22,427 bases of DNA from a virus, in the IMG/VR virus record IMGVR_UViG_3300005081_000021, positions 1-22,427 of that record; one strand, written 5' to 3'. A program made the translations under genes and the position numbers. The notes beneath the pieces are model-generated. The model was not told the origin of the DNA. It saw only the letters and a list, made by a program, of their open reading frames with translations, and made no database searches. Every line of letters starts with the position of its first letter. Position 1 is the first letter of the stretch. Shown here in pieces: positions 15,041-22,206 of this stretch.

Positions 15041-16041
15041 GCCATCGTCAGCTTAACCAGCACGCCCGGCCGATGACACATCGGCAGCGGGTTGCTTTGA
15101 GTGTGCAGGTCGGTACCACGGTCGAACTTGCGCGGTTCCTGTTTAGCATAAAGCGGCTGTCCTAACGTGTTGACCGTTTCATTAAAGTCCGCCGGCGCGA
15201 AGTAGGTAGCGAAGGTGTCGACCGTGCCCAGCGGGAAGGCGTGGGCCTCGCCCGCGGCGATGAAGCGGCGCACGTTGCCGTTGGCGTCGGTGGCCTGACC
15301 ACGATACTCCTCGAAGGTAATGCCGCCGAAGACGAAGCCTGCTCGCATGTCCGCTCGTAGAGCCAATCCGTCCTGCCACCGCTGATAGGCTTCTTCGACG
15401 TTCGGATGATTCGTAAGCGCGTCGAAAAATTCAGGCGAGCACAGGCAGTGCACGCCCGTCGAGAATTCGCCCATCAGGTTATCCTCGATATGACGCACAA
15501 CCTCCATGCACTTGGCCTTTACTTTTGTGGCTGTGTCTCCGAGTGCGAAGTTCACGGTTTCTGGCGCTATGCCGAACTCGGCGTAGAGGTCGACCAGCAC
15601 GGCGCCGTCTGCATCGAGGATTTGGCCCTTAAGCGCGCCCATGCGAAGGTGCTCCAAGGTGATTGCGTGCTTATTGCGCATGGCCTCCAAGTGCCGTGCC
15701 AGCACGCCAGCGACCGCTTCCATTTCCGTTTCGGAGCCGAATGCACGAATGCCCTGCACTTCCTCTGGCAGTACGACGTCGTCGTACGGGATGTGTGGAA
15801 TGACAAAGGAGCGCAGATTGCGCGTGCCGCGCTCGCCAACAGTGCCCGGCGAACCGAGCGGTTTCGTTGGCAAGAGTGTCAGCTTGCCCGCATACTCCTC
15901 AACGATGATATGCCGGGTGCGTACCGGCTTGGCAGGGAACACATTGAGCTGCTCCAGCCGCCCGTAGCGGTTCGGGATAAGATTAATGGCGGCGGTGAGA
16001 CTCGCCATCGAGAAGCCGGGATTGTCGAACGGATTTTGCAT
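15037..16041 (-). CDS. major capsid protein (lambda gpE-like)
   Basis: The 334-aa protein belongs to the Phage_cap_E family. Visible signatures are NPFDNPGFSMASLTAAINLI at the start, NRYGRLEQLNVFPAKPVRTR, GERGTRNLRSFVIPHIPYDD, then RNKHAITLEHLRMGALKGQI, EVVRHIEDNLMGEF, FGGITFEEYRGQ and GEAHAFPLGTVDTFATYFAP near the end. Length equals that of lambda gpE (341 aa). It forms the icosahedral shell after assembly on the scaffold and processing by the S49 protease. GGAG lies eight bases before ATG 16041. A 30-base gap separates it from the decoration gene; I see no terminator there. Confidence 0.95.
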   Translation of the reverse strand: MQNPFDNPGFSMASLTAAINLIPNRYGRLEQLNVFPAKPVRTRHIIVEEYAGKLTLLPTKPLGSPGTVGERGTRNLRSFVIPHIPYDDVVLPEEVQGIRAFGSETEMEAVAGVLARHLEAMRNKHAITLEHLRMGALKGQILDADGAVLVDLYAEFGIAPETVNFALGDTATKVKAKCMEVVRHIEDNLMGEFSTGVHCLCSPEFFDALTNHPNVEEAYQRWQDGLALRADMRAGFVFGGITFEEYRGQATDANGNVRRFIAAGEAHAFPLGTVDTFATYFAPADFNETVNTLGQPLYAKQEPRKFDRGTDLHTQSNPLPMCHRPGVLVKLTMA

Positions 16042-16071
16042 GTTTAGTCTCCAATTCCGTTAAATGATAGC

Positions 16072-16443
16072 TTAAACAGCGTCACGCACCAAAATACCGG
16101 CGGCAGCAAGTTGCGCTTCGGCAGCGGCCTTCTGCGCATCCGTAATGCCCGACGGCCAGATCAGCGCGGATCGCGCGACGATAGCGTGACGTGCAATCAT
16201 GACCGCGCCCCGATCGATCAGCGTCGCATCAACATCGTTGCCGAGCACACCAACGGCGATTTCGGTGCCGTCGGTTGCTGCTGGATTCAATGCATACAAC
16301 TTGCCGTCGGCTGTTCTGCCGAGCACGGTGCCGAGCAGCAGGTTCTGCCCGGCGGCGACAGTAACGACGTCACGTGAATAGCGACTCGGCGCTTCGTATT
16401 TCAGCAGGTCGCCAAGGTTCTTGGCTTGGGTGATAGCGGGCAT
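16072..16443 (-). CDS. head decoration protein (lambda gpD-like)
   Basis: The 123-aa protein shows the gpD family pattern: KNLGDLLKYEAPSRYSRDVV, TVAAGQNLLLGTVLGRTADG, KLYALNPAATDGTEIAVGVL and GAVMIARHAIVARSALIWPS. Such proteins form trimers that cap and stabilise the expanded capsid. It is slightly longer than lambda gpD (110 aa). ATG 16443 lies three bases after the protease/scaffold stop, with AAGGAG inside the end of that gene. Location between protease and major capsid genes is as in lambda. Confidence 0.93.
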   Translation of the reverse strand: MPAITQAKNLGDLLKYEAPSRYSRDVVTVAAGQNLLLGTVLGRTADGKLYALNPAATDGTEIAVGVLGNDVDATLIDRGAVMIARHAIVARSALIWPSGITDAQKAAAEAQLAAAGILVRDAV

Positions 16444-16446
16444 GGT

Positions 16447-16779
16447 TTACTCCTTGTTGATGAGTTTCTTGACGGCGGCGACCACGGGCGAGGCGGCCGG
16501 ATCGGTGCCGTTGGCGGCCCAGTCCTTGGGTGCGTGGGTCGAGCGCACTGCCGACTCCATGCTGTGGGCGGCGCGCGCCTCGATCAGTGCGCGGCGCACC
16601 TCGGCTTCGGTACTGCCTGCTGCAATGAACTCTGCGGCGCGCTCTGGGCAGCCTGCGATCAAGCACATCTCTGCGATTGCCTGAGCCGACCGTGCAACCT
16701 CACTACGAGCATCGGCGACTAAGGCGGCTACTTGATCGTCGATCATTTCTTTGGTTTCTTCAATTTCTCCAATAGACAT
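16447..16779 (-). CDS. predicted nested scaffold protein (Nu3-like), in frame inside protease gene
   Basis: An in-frame ATG at codon 304 of the protease gene follows a perfect AGGAGG with eight bases of spacing, better than the start signals of many neighbours. Initiation here gives a 110-aa protein starting MSIGEIEETKEMIDDQVAAL, helical and acidic, with the end AAVKKLINKE. Lambda makes its scaffold Nu3 in exactly this way, from a start inside the 3' part of gene C. The equivalent role would be an internal scaffold for procapsid assembly, degraded by the protease. The start signal is seen directly; translation and function are inferred. Confidence 0.72.
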   Translation of the reverse strand: MSIGEIEETKEMIDDQVAALVADARSEVARSAQAIAEMCLIAGCPERAAEFIAAGSTEAEVRRALIEARAAHSMESAVRSTHAPKDWAANGTDPAASPVVAAVKKLINKE

Positions 16780-17688
16780 AGTATCGTCCTCCTGTAAGCG
16801 AGTCGCCCATGGTCGTGTAAAGCTCCGAGCCGTGGGCGCATTTCGGACTCTGGAGCTGAGGTATGTTGAAAACTCTTCAAGCGTTGCATCCAGCGTGCCA
16901 ACTGCATCTGCCAGTCCAGCAGATATTGCGTTCGGGCCAAAGTATAGCGCAGCTTCGGTGTCACGTACAACTTTTTCTTGCAGTCCACGCATGGCCGCCA
17001 CGTGCCCGACGAAAATGTCGTAGAGGCGGTTGACCTCTGCCTGAAGTTCGTCTCTCGCGGTGCCGGAAAGCGGCTCATGGGGTGAGAAATCGTTTTTGTG
17101 CGCACCAGCCGTGATCGCGGTGTAGCGGTAACCGTCGTTGGCATCCTTCACCGACTGATCTACGTGCAGTGCAATAACACCAATCGAGCCAACACCGCCG
17201 GTTTCGGTTACGATCACCCGGTTCGCGGCTGCGGCGATCGCATAGGCCGCAGAGAAGGCTACATCGTTAGCCACAGCCCAAACGGGTTTCACGGCGGTGG
17301 CTTCACGTACACGGCGAGCAAGCTCAAAGCTACCTGAGGCTTCGCCACCAGGCGAATCGATATCGAACAGGATGCCGGTGACGCTTGGATCGGCCAGCGC
17401 CGCATCGAGCATCGCGCTGATTTCCTGGTAGCTCATTAGCCCAGAGGCGGCCTCAAGCCCAAGTGTGCGGTGCACAAGCGTGCCGTAGATAGGAATCACG
17501 GCAACCCCGGCAGCGCCTTGCACTTGCTGGCGAGGCGCTGGTATTGCTTCCATCAGTTCCTTGGCATCGGCATGGATCTGGCCGTCGATCCCCAGCCGCG
17601 GGCCGAGCACTGACAGGATCACGTCGAGCTTCGCGCGCTGAATTAGCAGCGGCGTCCCGAAGATGCGCGAGGCAAGATGTGGCAGCAT
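16447..17688 (-). CDS. S49 family capsid maturation protease with C-terminal scaffold region (lambda gpC-like)
   Basis: The 413-aa protein has an SppA/S49 peptidase domain: VAVIPIYGTLVHR (62-74), GILFDIDSPGGEASGSFELA (105-124), the catalytic serine region NDVAFSAAYAIAAAA with Ser146, GGVGSIGV (164-171), and TAGAHKND with probable general-base Lys198. After about residue 300 the sequence changes to a helical scaffold-like tail. It should process capsid proteins and the portal during head maturation. ATG 17688 is preferred to GTG 17694 because AGGAG lies five bases before it; the portal stop is two bases upstream of this ATG. Order portal, protease, decoration, capsid is the lambda order. Confidence 0.92.
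   Translation of the reverse strand: MLPHLASRIFGTPLLIQRAKLDVILSVLGPRLGIDGQIHADAKELMEAIPAPRQQVQGAAGVAVIPIYGTLVHRTLGLEAASGLMSYQEISAMLDAALADPSVTGILFDIDSPGGEASGSFELARRVREATAVKPVWAVANDVAFSAAYAIAAAANRVIVTETGGVGSIGVIALHVDQSVKDANDGYRYTAITAGAHKNDFSPHEPLSGTARDELQAEVNRLYDIFVGHVAAMRGLQEKVVRDTEAALYFGPNAISAGLADAVGTLDATLEEFSTYLSSRVRNAPTARSFTRPWATRLQEDDTMSIGEIEETKEMIDDQVAALVADARSEVARSAQAIAEMCLIAGCPERAAEFIAAGSTEAEVRRALIEARAAHSMESAVRSTHAPKDWAANGTDPAASPVVAAVKKLINKE
16788..16793 (-). promoter_or_regulatory. internal Shine-Dalgarno AGGAGG for nested scaffold
   Basis: The coding strand reads AGGAGG, then eight bases, then ATG at 16779 in frame with the protease. Within the protease the same bases encode Gln-Glu-Asp, so the strong signal is not forced by the encoded protein. 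It decides the proposed start of the nested scaffold protein. Confidence 0.7.
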
Positions 17689-17690
17689 GG

Positions 17691-19163
17691 TCACTCCTCT
17701 GATTCTGCTTCTGGCGGCATTGGACTGGGCGGCATTTTATCATGGCGCGGATCGGAATCGAATACCAAGCCAAGTGCATCCGCGCGGGCGTTGTCCGCCG
17801 CAATCTCCCGATCCACGTCCTCTGCGTCGTACCCGTAGGCCGAGATCGCCTCCGAACGGCTCATGATCCCGGCACGAATGGCGAGCTTCATGGCGTCAAA
17901 CTCCTTCTGCGGATCGACCCACTGCCAGCCCTGCGGAATCCACTTTACGGACTGATAATCGCGTCGACGGAGACTGTAGCCTGGCAGCGTAAGCGCGCCT
18001 TCGAGCACCGCCTGATCCATCCATGCGCGCCATATCGGTCGACAAAGCTGATGCACGATCACCCCGTGCTGGATGGCCTCGCAGCGGCGGCGAAACTCCA
18101 ACAGCCCCGCGCGGATGCTCGAGTAGTTCACCTGGGTGAGATCGCCGGTTAGCATTTCGTAGGTTACGCCCATCGCAGCGGCCACCGCGCGGAACTGCTG
18201 GCGCATAAATTCAGCATAGGAATTGCCGACATCTGCCGGAGACGAAAACTTTATATCCTCGCCTGGCTCCAATATTTGCAAGGTGCCGGGTTCCAGCCCG
18301 GCGAGCGCCCCACCATTGTCGTCGGCAACCCCCTCGCCGACGAGATTGTCATCGGGCGAAAGACGTGTAATAAAGCCTGCAAACATCGCCGCGGTTTTCT
18401 TGCGCACCAACTCGGCGTCGTCGTACTGGTCGAGCTCGTGCAGCTTCACCAGCGCCCGCGCGAGCCACGGTTCACCGCGAATCTGGCCAGGTCGCAGCGG
18501 ACGGAACAAGTGGATCACCTCATCCGCTGGAACGCGCACTGTTTCCATTCCGCCAGCGCCTGACATAGGGGCGAGGCCGCCATCGCCCGGATGGGAGCGG
18601 TAAAGGTGATAAGCCACGCGCCGCCCGATCCGGTCGAACTCGATGCCTGCGCGGATTACGTTGCCATTGGCAAGCTCGCGGTTCATCGCCAGCGGCAAGT
18701 GCTCGGCCTCCAGCACCTGAATCTGAAGCGCCACCGGCAAGCCATCCTCTGGACGCCGCCAGCGCAGTCGCACGATTGCCTCGCCGCCTTCGATCATGGC
18801 GCGGCATGCGAGCGCCTGCAGTCCATAAAAGTCGGTAAGCTCTGCCGCATCGGCCTCTTCCACCCACTGCCACCAGAGACGCTGGATGGCTTCGCGTTGG
18901 GCGGCATCCTGCACCATACTTTGCGGCTTGATACCGGTGCCGATAGCGTTGGCAACGAAGGCATCGACGCCAGCGGCGGCCCATGCATTGCGCCGCACGA
19001 TGTCGCGGCTCTTGGCGCGCAGTTCGTCTTGCGTTAAAGCAAGCGCCGCGACCGCCCCGGGATTGCCGACCTGCCAGGCAAGCGAGCGCCGACCTCCGCC
19101 TACACCGTCGTAGACCGGCGTGCTGCCGAAGAGGCGACGTTTAATTGCTTCAAACCAACCCAT
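17691..19163 (-). CDS. portal protein (lambda gpB-like)
   Basis: The 490-aa protein belongs to the lambda portal family (Phage_portal_2). Signatures are LRAKSRDIVRRNAWAAAGVD (48-67) followed by VANAIGTGIKPQ, RAMIEGGEAIVRLRWR (121-136), LEAEHLPL, VPADEVIHLFRPLRPGQIRG (211-230), FMRQQFRAVAAAMGVTYEML and QVNYSSIRAGLLEFRR (344-359). It would form the dodecameric ring at one capsid vertex for DNA entry and exit, contacting gpW and terminase. Length is close to lambda gpB (533 aa). The start overlaps the gpW stop by one base (TGATG). The C-terminus is Pro/Glu/Ser-rich, possibly the part trimmed at maturation; that is inference. Confidence 0.95.
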   Translation of the reverse strand: MGWFEAIKRRLFGSTPVYDGVGGGRRSLAWQVGNPGAVAALALTQDELRAKSRDIVRRNAWAAAGVDAFVANAIGTGIKPQSMVQDAAQREAIQRLWWQWVEEADAAELTDFYGLQALACRAMIEGGEAIVRLRWRRPEDGLPVALQIQVLEAEHLPLAMNRELANGNVIRAGIEFDRIGRRVAYHLYRSHPGDGGLAPMSGAGGMETVRVPADEVIHLFRPLRPGQIRGEPWLARALVKLHELDQYDDAELVRKKTAAMFAGFITRLSPDDNLVGEGVADDNGGALAGLEPGTLQILEPGEDIKFSSPADVGNSYAEFMRQQFRAVAAAMGVTYEMLTGDLTQVNYSSIRAGLLEFRRRCEAIQHGVIVHQLCRPIWRAWMDQAVLEGALTLPGYSLRRRDYQSVKWIPQGWQWVDPQKEFDAMKLAIRAGIMSRSEAISAYGYDAEDVDREIAADNARADALGLVFDSDPRHDKMPPSPMPPEAESEE

Positions 19164-19375
19164 CAGAATCCCTTACACGTTGTCACACGAATCTGGCGCG
19201 GCGCCTTTGGCGTTTGTCCGTCGAGACGGTCGATTTGACGCTTGACCTCGCGAATGGCATCCTTGAGTTCTTCTATGGAACGATATTCTACAGTCTTGTC
19301 ACCGAATGTGACACGCCGCTCGCCTCGCACCAAGGCGGCCTCAAGGGCTTCGAGATGTTCGATAGTGTAGGCCAT
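19163..19375 (-). CDS. head-tail joining protein gpW-like
   Basis: The 70-aa protein begins MAYTIEHLEALEAALVRGER and continues with VTFGDKTVEYRSIEELKDAI and REVKRQIDRL, the helix-beta-hairpin-helix pattern of gpW, and is the size of lambda gpW (68 aa). gpW binds beneath the portal and prepares the head for tail attachment. The frame is open upstream to 19492, but ATG 19375 has GGGGG about seven bases upstream and family similarity begins there. It ends overlapping the portal start by one base, as expected for coupled expression. Confidence 0.92.
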   Translation of the reverse strand: MAYTIEHLEALEAALVRGERRVTFGDKTVEYRSIEELKDAIREVKRQIDRLDGQTPKAPRQIRVTTCKGF

Positions 19376-19388
19376 GTTCAACCCCCAA

Positions 19389-19499
19389 TCAAATATTAGC
19401 ACAACGCAGCGGATAATCAATACCACACCTTCGCCAGGCGGCACCTGATTCCTCGCGGATGCGCACTTCCATCGTTTCGATACGAGCTTCAAGCGTCAT
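19389..19499 (-). CDS. small hypothetical ORF between terminase and gpW
   Basis: A 36-codon frame begins with ATG three bases after the large terminase TGA and ends 13 bases before the gpW start. The peptide begins MTLEARIETMEVRIREESGA and ends with a Cys/Arg-rich portion. It would fill most of the otherwise unused 127-base gap. There is no strong Shine-Dalgarno sequence, though coupling to terminase termination is possible. I do not recognise any family. It could equally be untranslated spacer, so confidence is low. Confidence 0.3.
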   Translation of the reverse strand: MTLEARIETMEVRIREESGAAWRRCGIDYPLRCANI

Positions 19500-19502
19500 G
19501 GC

Positions 19503-21503
19503 TCAACTCATCCAACGGCTCTTGATCACACGTCGACCGGTGTTGCGGTTGCCAGAAACACCAATGCCGCCGCGTTGAGCAGCCTCGGCTGGTTGTTCGT
19601 TCTGCGAATCTGTGCCGCGTGGCTGCGACAGCCCAAGTTGCCGCTCCAGTTCGCGCCAGTGCCGTTCCTCGAAGCGGTCGAGACCTGCGGCACTTGCCGC
19701 AGCGCGTGCATACACATAGCAATCGAGCGCTTCGTTTCTCTCGCGCATCTTCTGCCACTCGCGCACCGGGAATCCGTTGCGGTCGCGGCGGGTAATCAGT
19801 TGCTCGGCGCACAGTTGTTTCACTAATTCTACATCAATTTTTGGCAGGTGTATAAAGCCTGCGGGATAACTAATTGTAACACCATCATCGGCCACATCCG
19901 CGCTCTTGCGCAGGTTGTTGTAAAACTCTAGCTTAGCAATACCGACGGCGACCGAAAACACCTTTACGCCGCGCCGCAGCTTCCGACCGTCCTTTGTTAC
20001 ATCCACCGCCGTCGGCGTGCCGATCAGCGCCGCCCCACGGGGCACGCCCTTGACCGCCATGACCCGACTATCGCGGCATGAGCGCACGAACGCGTAGGCC
20101 TCCTGTGTCGCAAAGCCGGTATCCACCGCCATGCGCGCCAGCGGCATCTTCGCACCAGATTCGTGCGTCCATGTCTCGGCGAGCATCCCGCCAAGCGCCT
20201 TCCACACCGTATCCCGCGCGGTGTCGCCCATCAGCACGCGGTGCTCGACGAGCCAGGCTTCCTTGCCGCGCCCGTAGGCCCAGACGGATACCTCGATGCG
20301 ATCCTTTTGCACGTCAGCACCCGCGACGAGCAAGAGCCCGCCCATTGGAACGGTGCCCATAGGATAGTCCTCACGCCGCTCCAGCAGGCGCTGCCAGTCT
20401 GGCGCCTCCCCTTCTTCTACCCATGTCTCGCCAAGCTCTGTGTTCTTGAATGTCTTGATCGCAGCAGCCGAGCCGGTTCTCTTGTCCACGGCGTTTTCCC
20501 AGCTGGCTGCTATGTCTCGCCAGCTACGCCAGCCAACCGGACTGTAGAGCGATGACAGGTGAAAACCTGCGGTTTTGCCTCCGTTCTCCGGTGCCATTGC
20601 GCGCCACTCCCCGTGCTCAAGCATCCAGGTCTTGTGGTGCTCGGCAATTGGTGTATCACACGACTCGCACACATAGACCGCCGTCTTAGGCTTACCACGC
20701 TCCCAGCGCAGCCGATCGAAGCGCAGCCACTGCATGTGCTCGCAATGCGGGCATGGCACGAAGTAGCGGCGCTGATCAGATGCCTCGTACTCACGTTCGA
20801 TAGCCGAGGCGCCAGCGATCTTCGGCGTCGAAACGATGAATATCTTGCGCCGCGAAAAGGTGCGCGTGCGCGCCTCGGCAAGCGCGATTGCATCGCCTTC
20901 GCCCTCCACGTCGAGCGGGTAACCATCCACCTCATCGAGGAACAGATAGCGCACAGGCATCGAGCGCAGGCCAACTGCGCTGTTCGCGCCGGTCATAACC
21001 AGCACGCCGCCACGAAACTCTTTGGCGAGGACGGTGTTGCCCGAGTCACGGCTTCTCGCCGGAGCGATGAGTTCGCGAAGCACAGGTGTTTCATCGATCA
21101 GCGGGTCGATTCGCTGCTTGGAGTTACGCTTTGCCATCTCGACCGTGGGCCACACCACCATCATCGGCCCAGGCGCGTGGTGGATCACGTAGCCGATCCA
21201 GTTCGAGCCGGCCTCTGTCGCGCCAATCTGCGCACCCTTCATGAACACCACGCGCTCAATGGGCGAGGACGGCGACAGGCAGTCCATGATCTCCTTGAGG
21301 TACGGCGTGCGGCTGGTGCGCCAGCGGCCAGGCTCGCTCGACGCCTTACTAGACAACACCCGATAACGATCCGCCCACTCGGATACAGTAAGCATCGGGT
21401 CCGGAGTTAGACCCTCGCGCCAAGCGCGCTCGATGGCATCGGAACCTTCATACGTAAACAACCCTCGACTGAAGTCGGAGGCTTTATCGTGGGAGGGAAT
21501 CAT
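19503..21503 (-). CDS. large terminase subunit (lambda gpA-like)
   Basis: The 666-aa protein is a gpA-family terminase. The N-terminal ATPase part has PMLTVSEWADRYRVLS (36-51), a Walker A-like FMKGAQIGATEAGS (87-100), VVWPTVEMAKR and Walker B YLFLDEVDGYP (186-196). A zinc-finger-like CPHC...CESC pair lies at 251-282. The C-terminal RNase H-like nuclease has VAGADVQKDRIEVSVWAYG with Asp397, MAVDTGFATQEAY with Asp461, and ALDCYVYARAA with Asp594. It cuts concatemers, probably at cos, and drives DNA into the procapsid. ATG 21503 is chosen because GGGGA lies five bases upstream; ATG 21509 is an alternative, and 21572 would give a non-conserved extension. It overlaps the small terminase by 20 bases. 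Confidence 0.97.
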   Translation of the reverse strand: MIPSHDKASDFSRGLFTYEGSDAIERAWREGLTPDPMLTVSEWADRYRVLSSKASSEPGRWRTSRTPYLKEIMDCLSPSSPIERVVFMKGAQIGATEAGSNWIGYVIHHAPGPMMVVWPTVEMAKRNSKQRIDPLIDETPVLRELIAPARSRDSGNTVLAKEFRGGVLVMTGANSAVGLRSMPVRYLFLDEVDGYPLDVEGEGDAIALAEARTRTFSRRKIFIVSTPKIAGASAIEREYEASDQRRYFVPCPHCEHMQWLRFDRLRWERGKPKTAVYVCESCDTPIAEHHKTWMLEHGEWRAMAPENGGKTAGFHLSSLYSPVGWRSWRDIAASWENAVDKRTGSAAAIKTFKNTELGETWVEEGEAPDWQRLLERREDYPMGTVPMGGLLLVAGADVQKDRIEVSVWAYGRGKEAWLVEHRVLMGDTARDTVWKALGGMLAETWTHESGAKMPLARMAVDTGFATQEAYAFVRSCRDSRVMAVKGVPRGAALIGTPTAVDVTKDGRKLRRGVKVFSVAVGIAKLEFYNNLRKSADVADDGVTISYPAGFIHLPKIDVELVKQLCAEQLITRRDRNGFPVREWQKMRERNEALDCYVYARAAASAAGLDRFEERHWRELERQLGLSQPRGTDSQNEQPAEAAQRGGIGVSGNRNTGRRVIKSRWMS

Positions 21504-22014
21504 GTCCATCCCCGAGTTCGGCGAGGTGCTCGCGCACCGCCTCCTCCAGTGCAACGTGCAAAGCGTGTGCATCCACGCCGAGCCTGGACGCCAACTGCGC
21601 CGAAATCCGCGCAGGCCAGTTTAGCCATGCATCACGCTCGGCGCGCGCGAGTTTGAATACGTGTGCGATTGCCTGGTTGCGATCGACCAGCTCGCCCTTG
21701 AGGTGGGCGAGGCGCACCTCGTTGATCTGCGCCTTGACCATCTCGTTGAACGTGCGCGCCTGCACGAGCGTTGTGTCGCCCGGAGACAGCGGCAGCGCGA
21801 CCGGTTCGCCACTTTCTTGTGGCGATGGCGCAGCAGCGGTCTTGCGGGCGGAAGACCTGCGCGGCGCGGTGTTTTGCGCCCACTCAATGTCTGCGCGGGC
21901 CGGGTCGATCGTGCCGTCCGGCTCAAGCGTGATGCGCCCGCTATCAATCGCCTTTTTCACCGCAGTATGCGAGACGCCGCGGTGTCTGGCATAAGCTCGT
22001 ATCGACAGACCCAT
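21484..22014 (-). CDS. small terminase subunit (Nu1-like)
   Basis: The 176-aa protein has an N-terminal helix-turn-helix-like DNA-binding segment (IRAYARHRGVSHTAVKKAID, then SGRITLEPDGTIDPARADIE), the pattern of Nu1 and related small terminases. A Ser/Ala/Pro-rich linker follows. The C-terminal helices TFNEMVKAQINEVRLAHLKG and DAWLNWPARISAQLASRLGV would serve in oligomerisation and contact with the large subunit. The length equals lambda Nu1 (181 aa). It should recognise the packaging site on the genome. ATG 22014 has an in-frame TAA two codons upstream, so the start cannot be farther out; no good Shine-Dalgarno sequence is visible before it. Confidence 0.9.
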   Translation of the reverse strand: MGLSIRAYARHRGVSHTAVKKAIDSGRITLEPDGTIDPARADIEWAQNTAPRRSSARKTAAAPSPQESGEPVALPLSPGDTTLVQARTFNEMVKAQINEVRLAHLKGELVDRNQAIAHVFKLARAERDAWLNWPARISAQLASRLGVDAHALHVALEEAVREHLAELGDGHDSLPR

Positions 22015-22033
22015 GATTTACGCTAAAACACTT

Positions 22034-22063
22034 ATCGTAGCCCCGTCACCCTTACCGCGGCAA
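22034..22063 (-). promoter_or_regulatory. possible sigma70-type promoter for packaging/head operon
   Basis: On the minus strand TTGCCG (22058-22063) and TACGAT (22034-22039) are separated by 18 bases, each matching four of six consensus positions. The site is 20 bases before the small terminase ATG. The match is modest and could be chance; the late operon may instead be transcribed from further upstream. Confidence 0.22.
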
Positions 22064-22149
22064 CTGGCAACCTGCTTTCTCGATTAGACGCTAGCGAAAC
22101 GCCGCGCTCCCGCCCCCCGCATACTTTTTCGTCCAGGAAGGACCCGCGA

Positions 22150-22168
22150 TTGGCACGGCTCGTGCTAA
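22150..22168. promoter_or_regulatory. sigma54-like -24/-12 motif overlapping an inverted repeat
   Basis: The plus strand reads TGGCACG, four bases, then GTGCT (22151-22166), with GG and GC ten bases apart, as in sigma54 promoters. The same bases form an inverted repeat: TTGGCACG and CGTGCTAA flank a 3-base loop with one G-T pair. As a promoter it would point rightwards, antisense to the lysin gene. As a hairpin it lies about 40 bases after the lysin stop, without a U-run typical of terminators. I cannot decide between the two or exclude chance. Confidence 0.3.
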
Positions 22169-22206
22169 GCTCGAAGAGCATTCCCGTCCCCCTGGGCTTT
22201 CCTGTG

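Larger units (their letters stand above)
22015..22206. other. 192-bp intergenic region between lysin and terminase; candidate packaging-site region
   Basis: This is the longest non-coding gap in the window. It holds a C-rich block at 22101-22120 beside an A/T-rich stretch, an inverted repeat at 22150-22168 and possible promoter elements at 22034-22063. In lambda-type phages the cos site lies just before the small terminase gene, so the packaging site may be here. I cannot recognise cosN or cosB consensus elements. A 49-codon frame (22032-22181, minus) also fits in the gap but has no recognisable features. Confidence 0.35.

Noticed and set aside
21504-21572. N-terminal extension of the large terminase to 21572
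   Set aside because: It would overlap the small terminase by about 90 bases and adds a Cys/His/Arg-rich stretch not typical of the family; ATG 21503 has a better Shine-Dalgarno sequence.
22032-22181. 49-codon minus-strand frame between the lysin and small terminase
   Set aside because: It has a G-rich region before its ATG but no recognisable sequence features, and it covers the inverted repeat and possible packaging site. I keep it only as part of the intergenic description.
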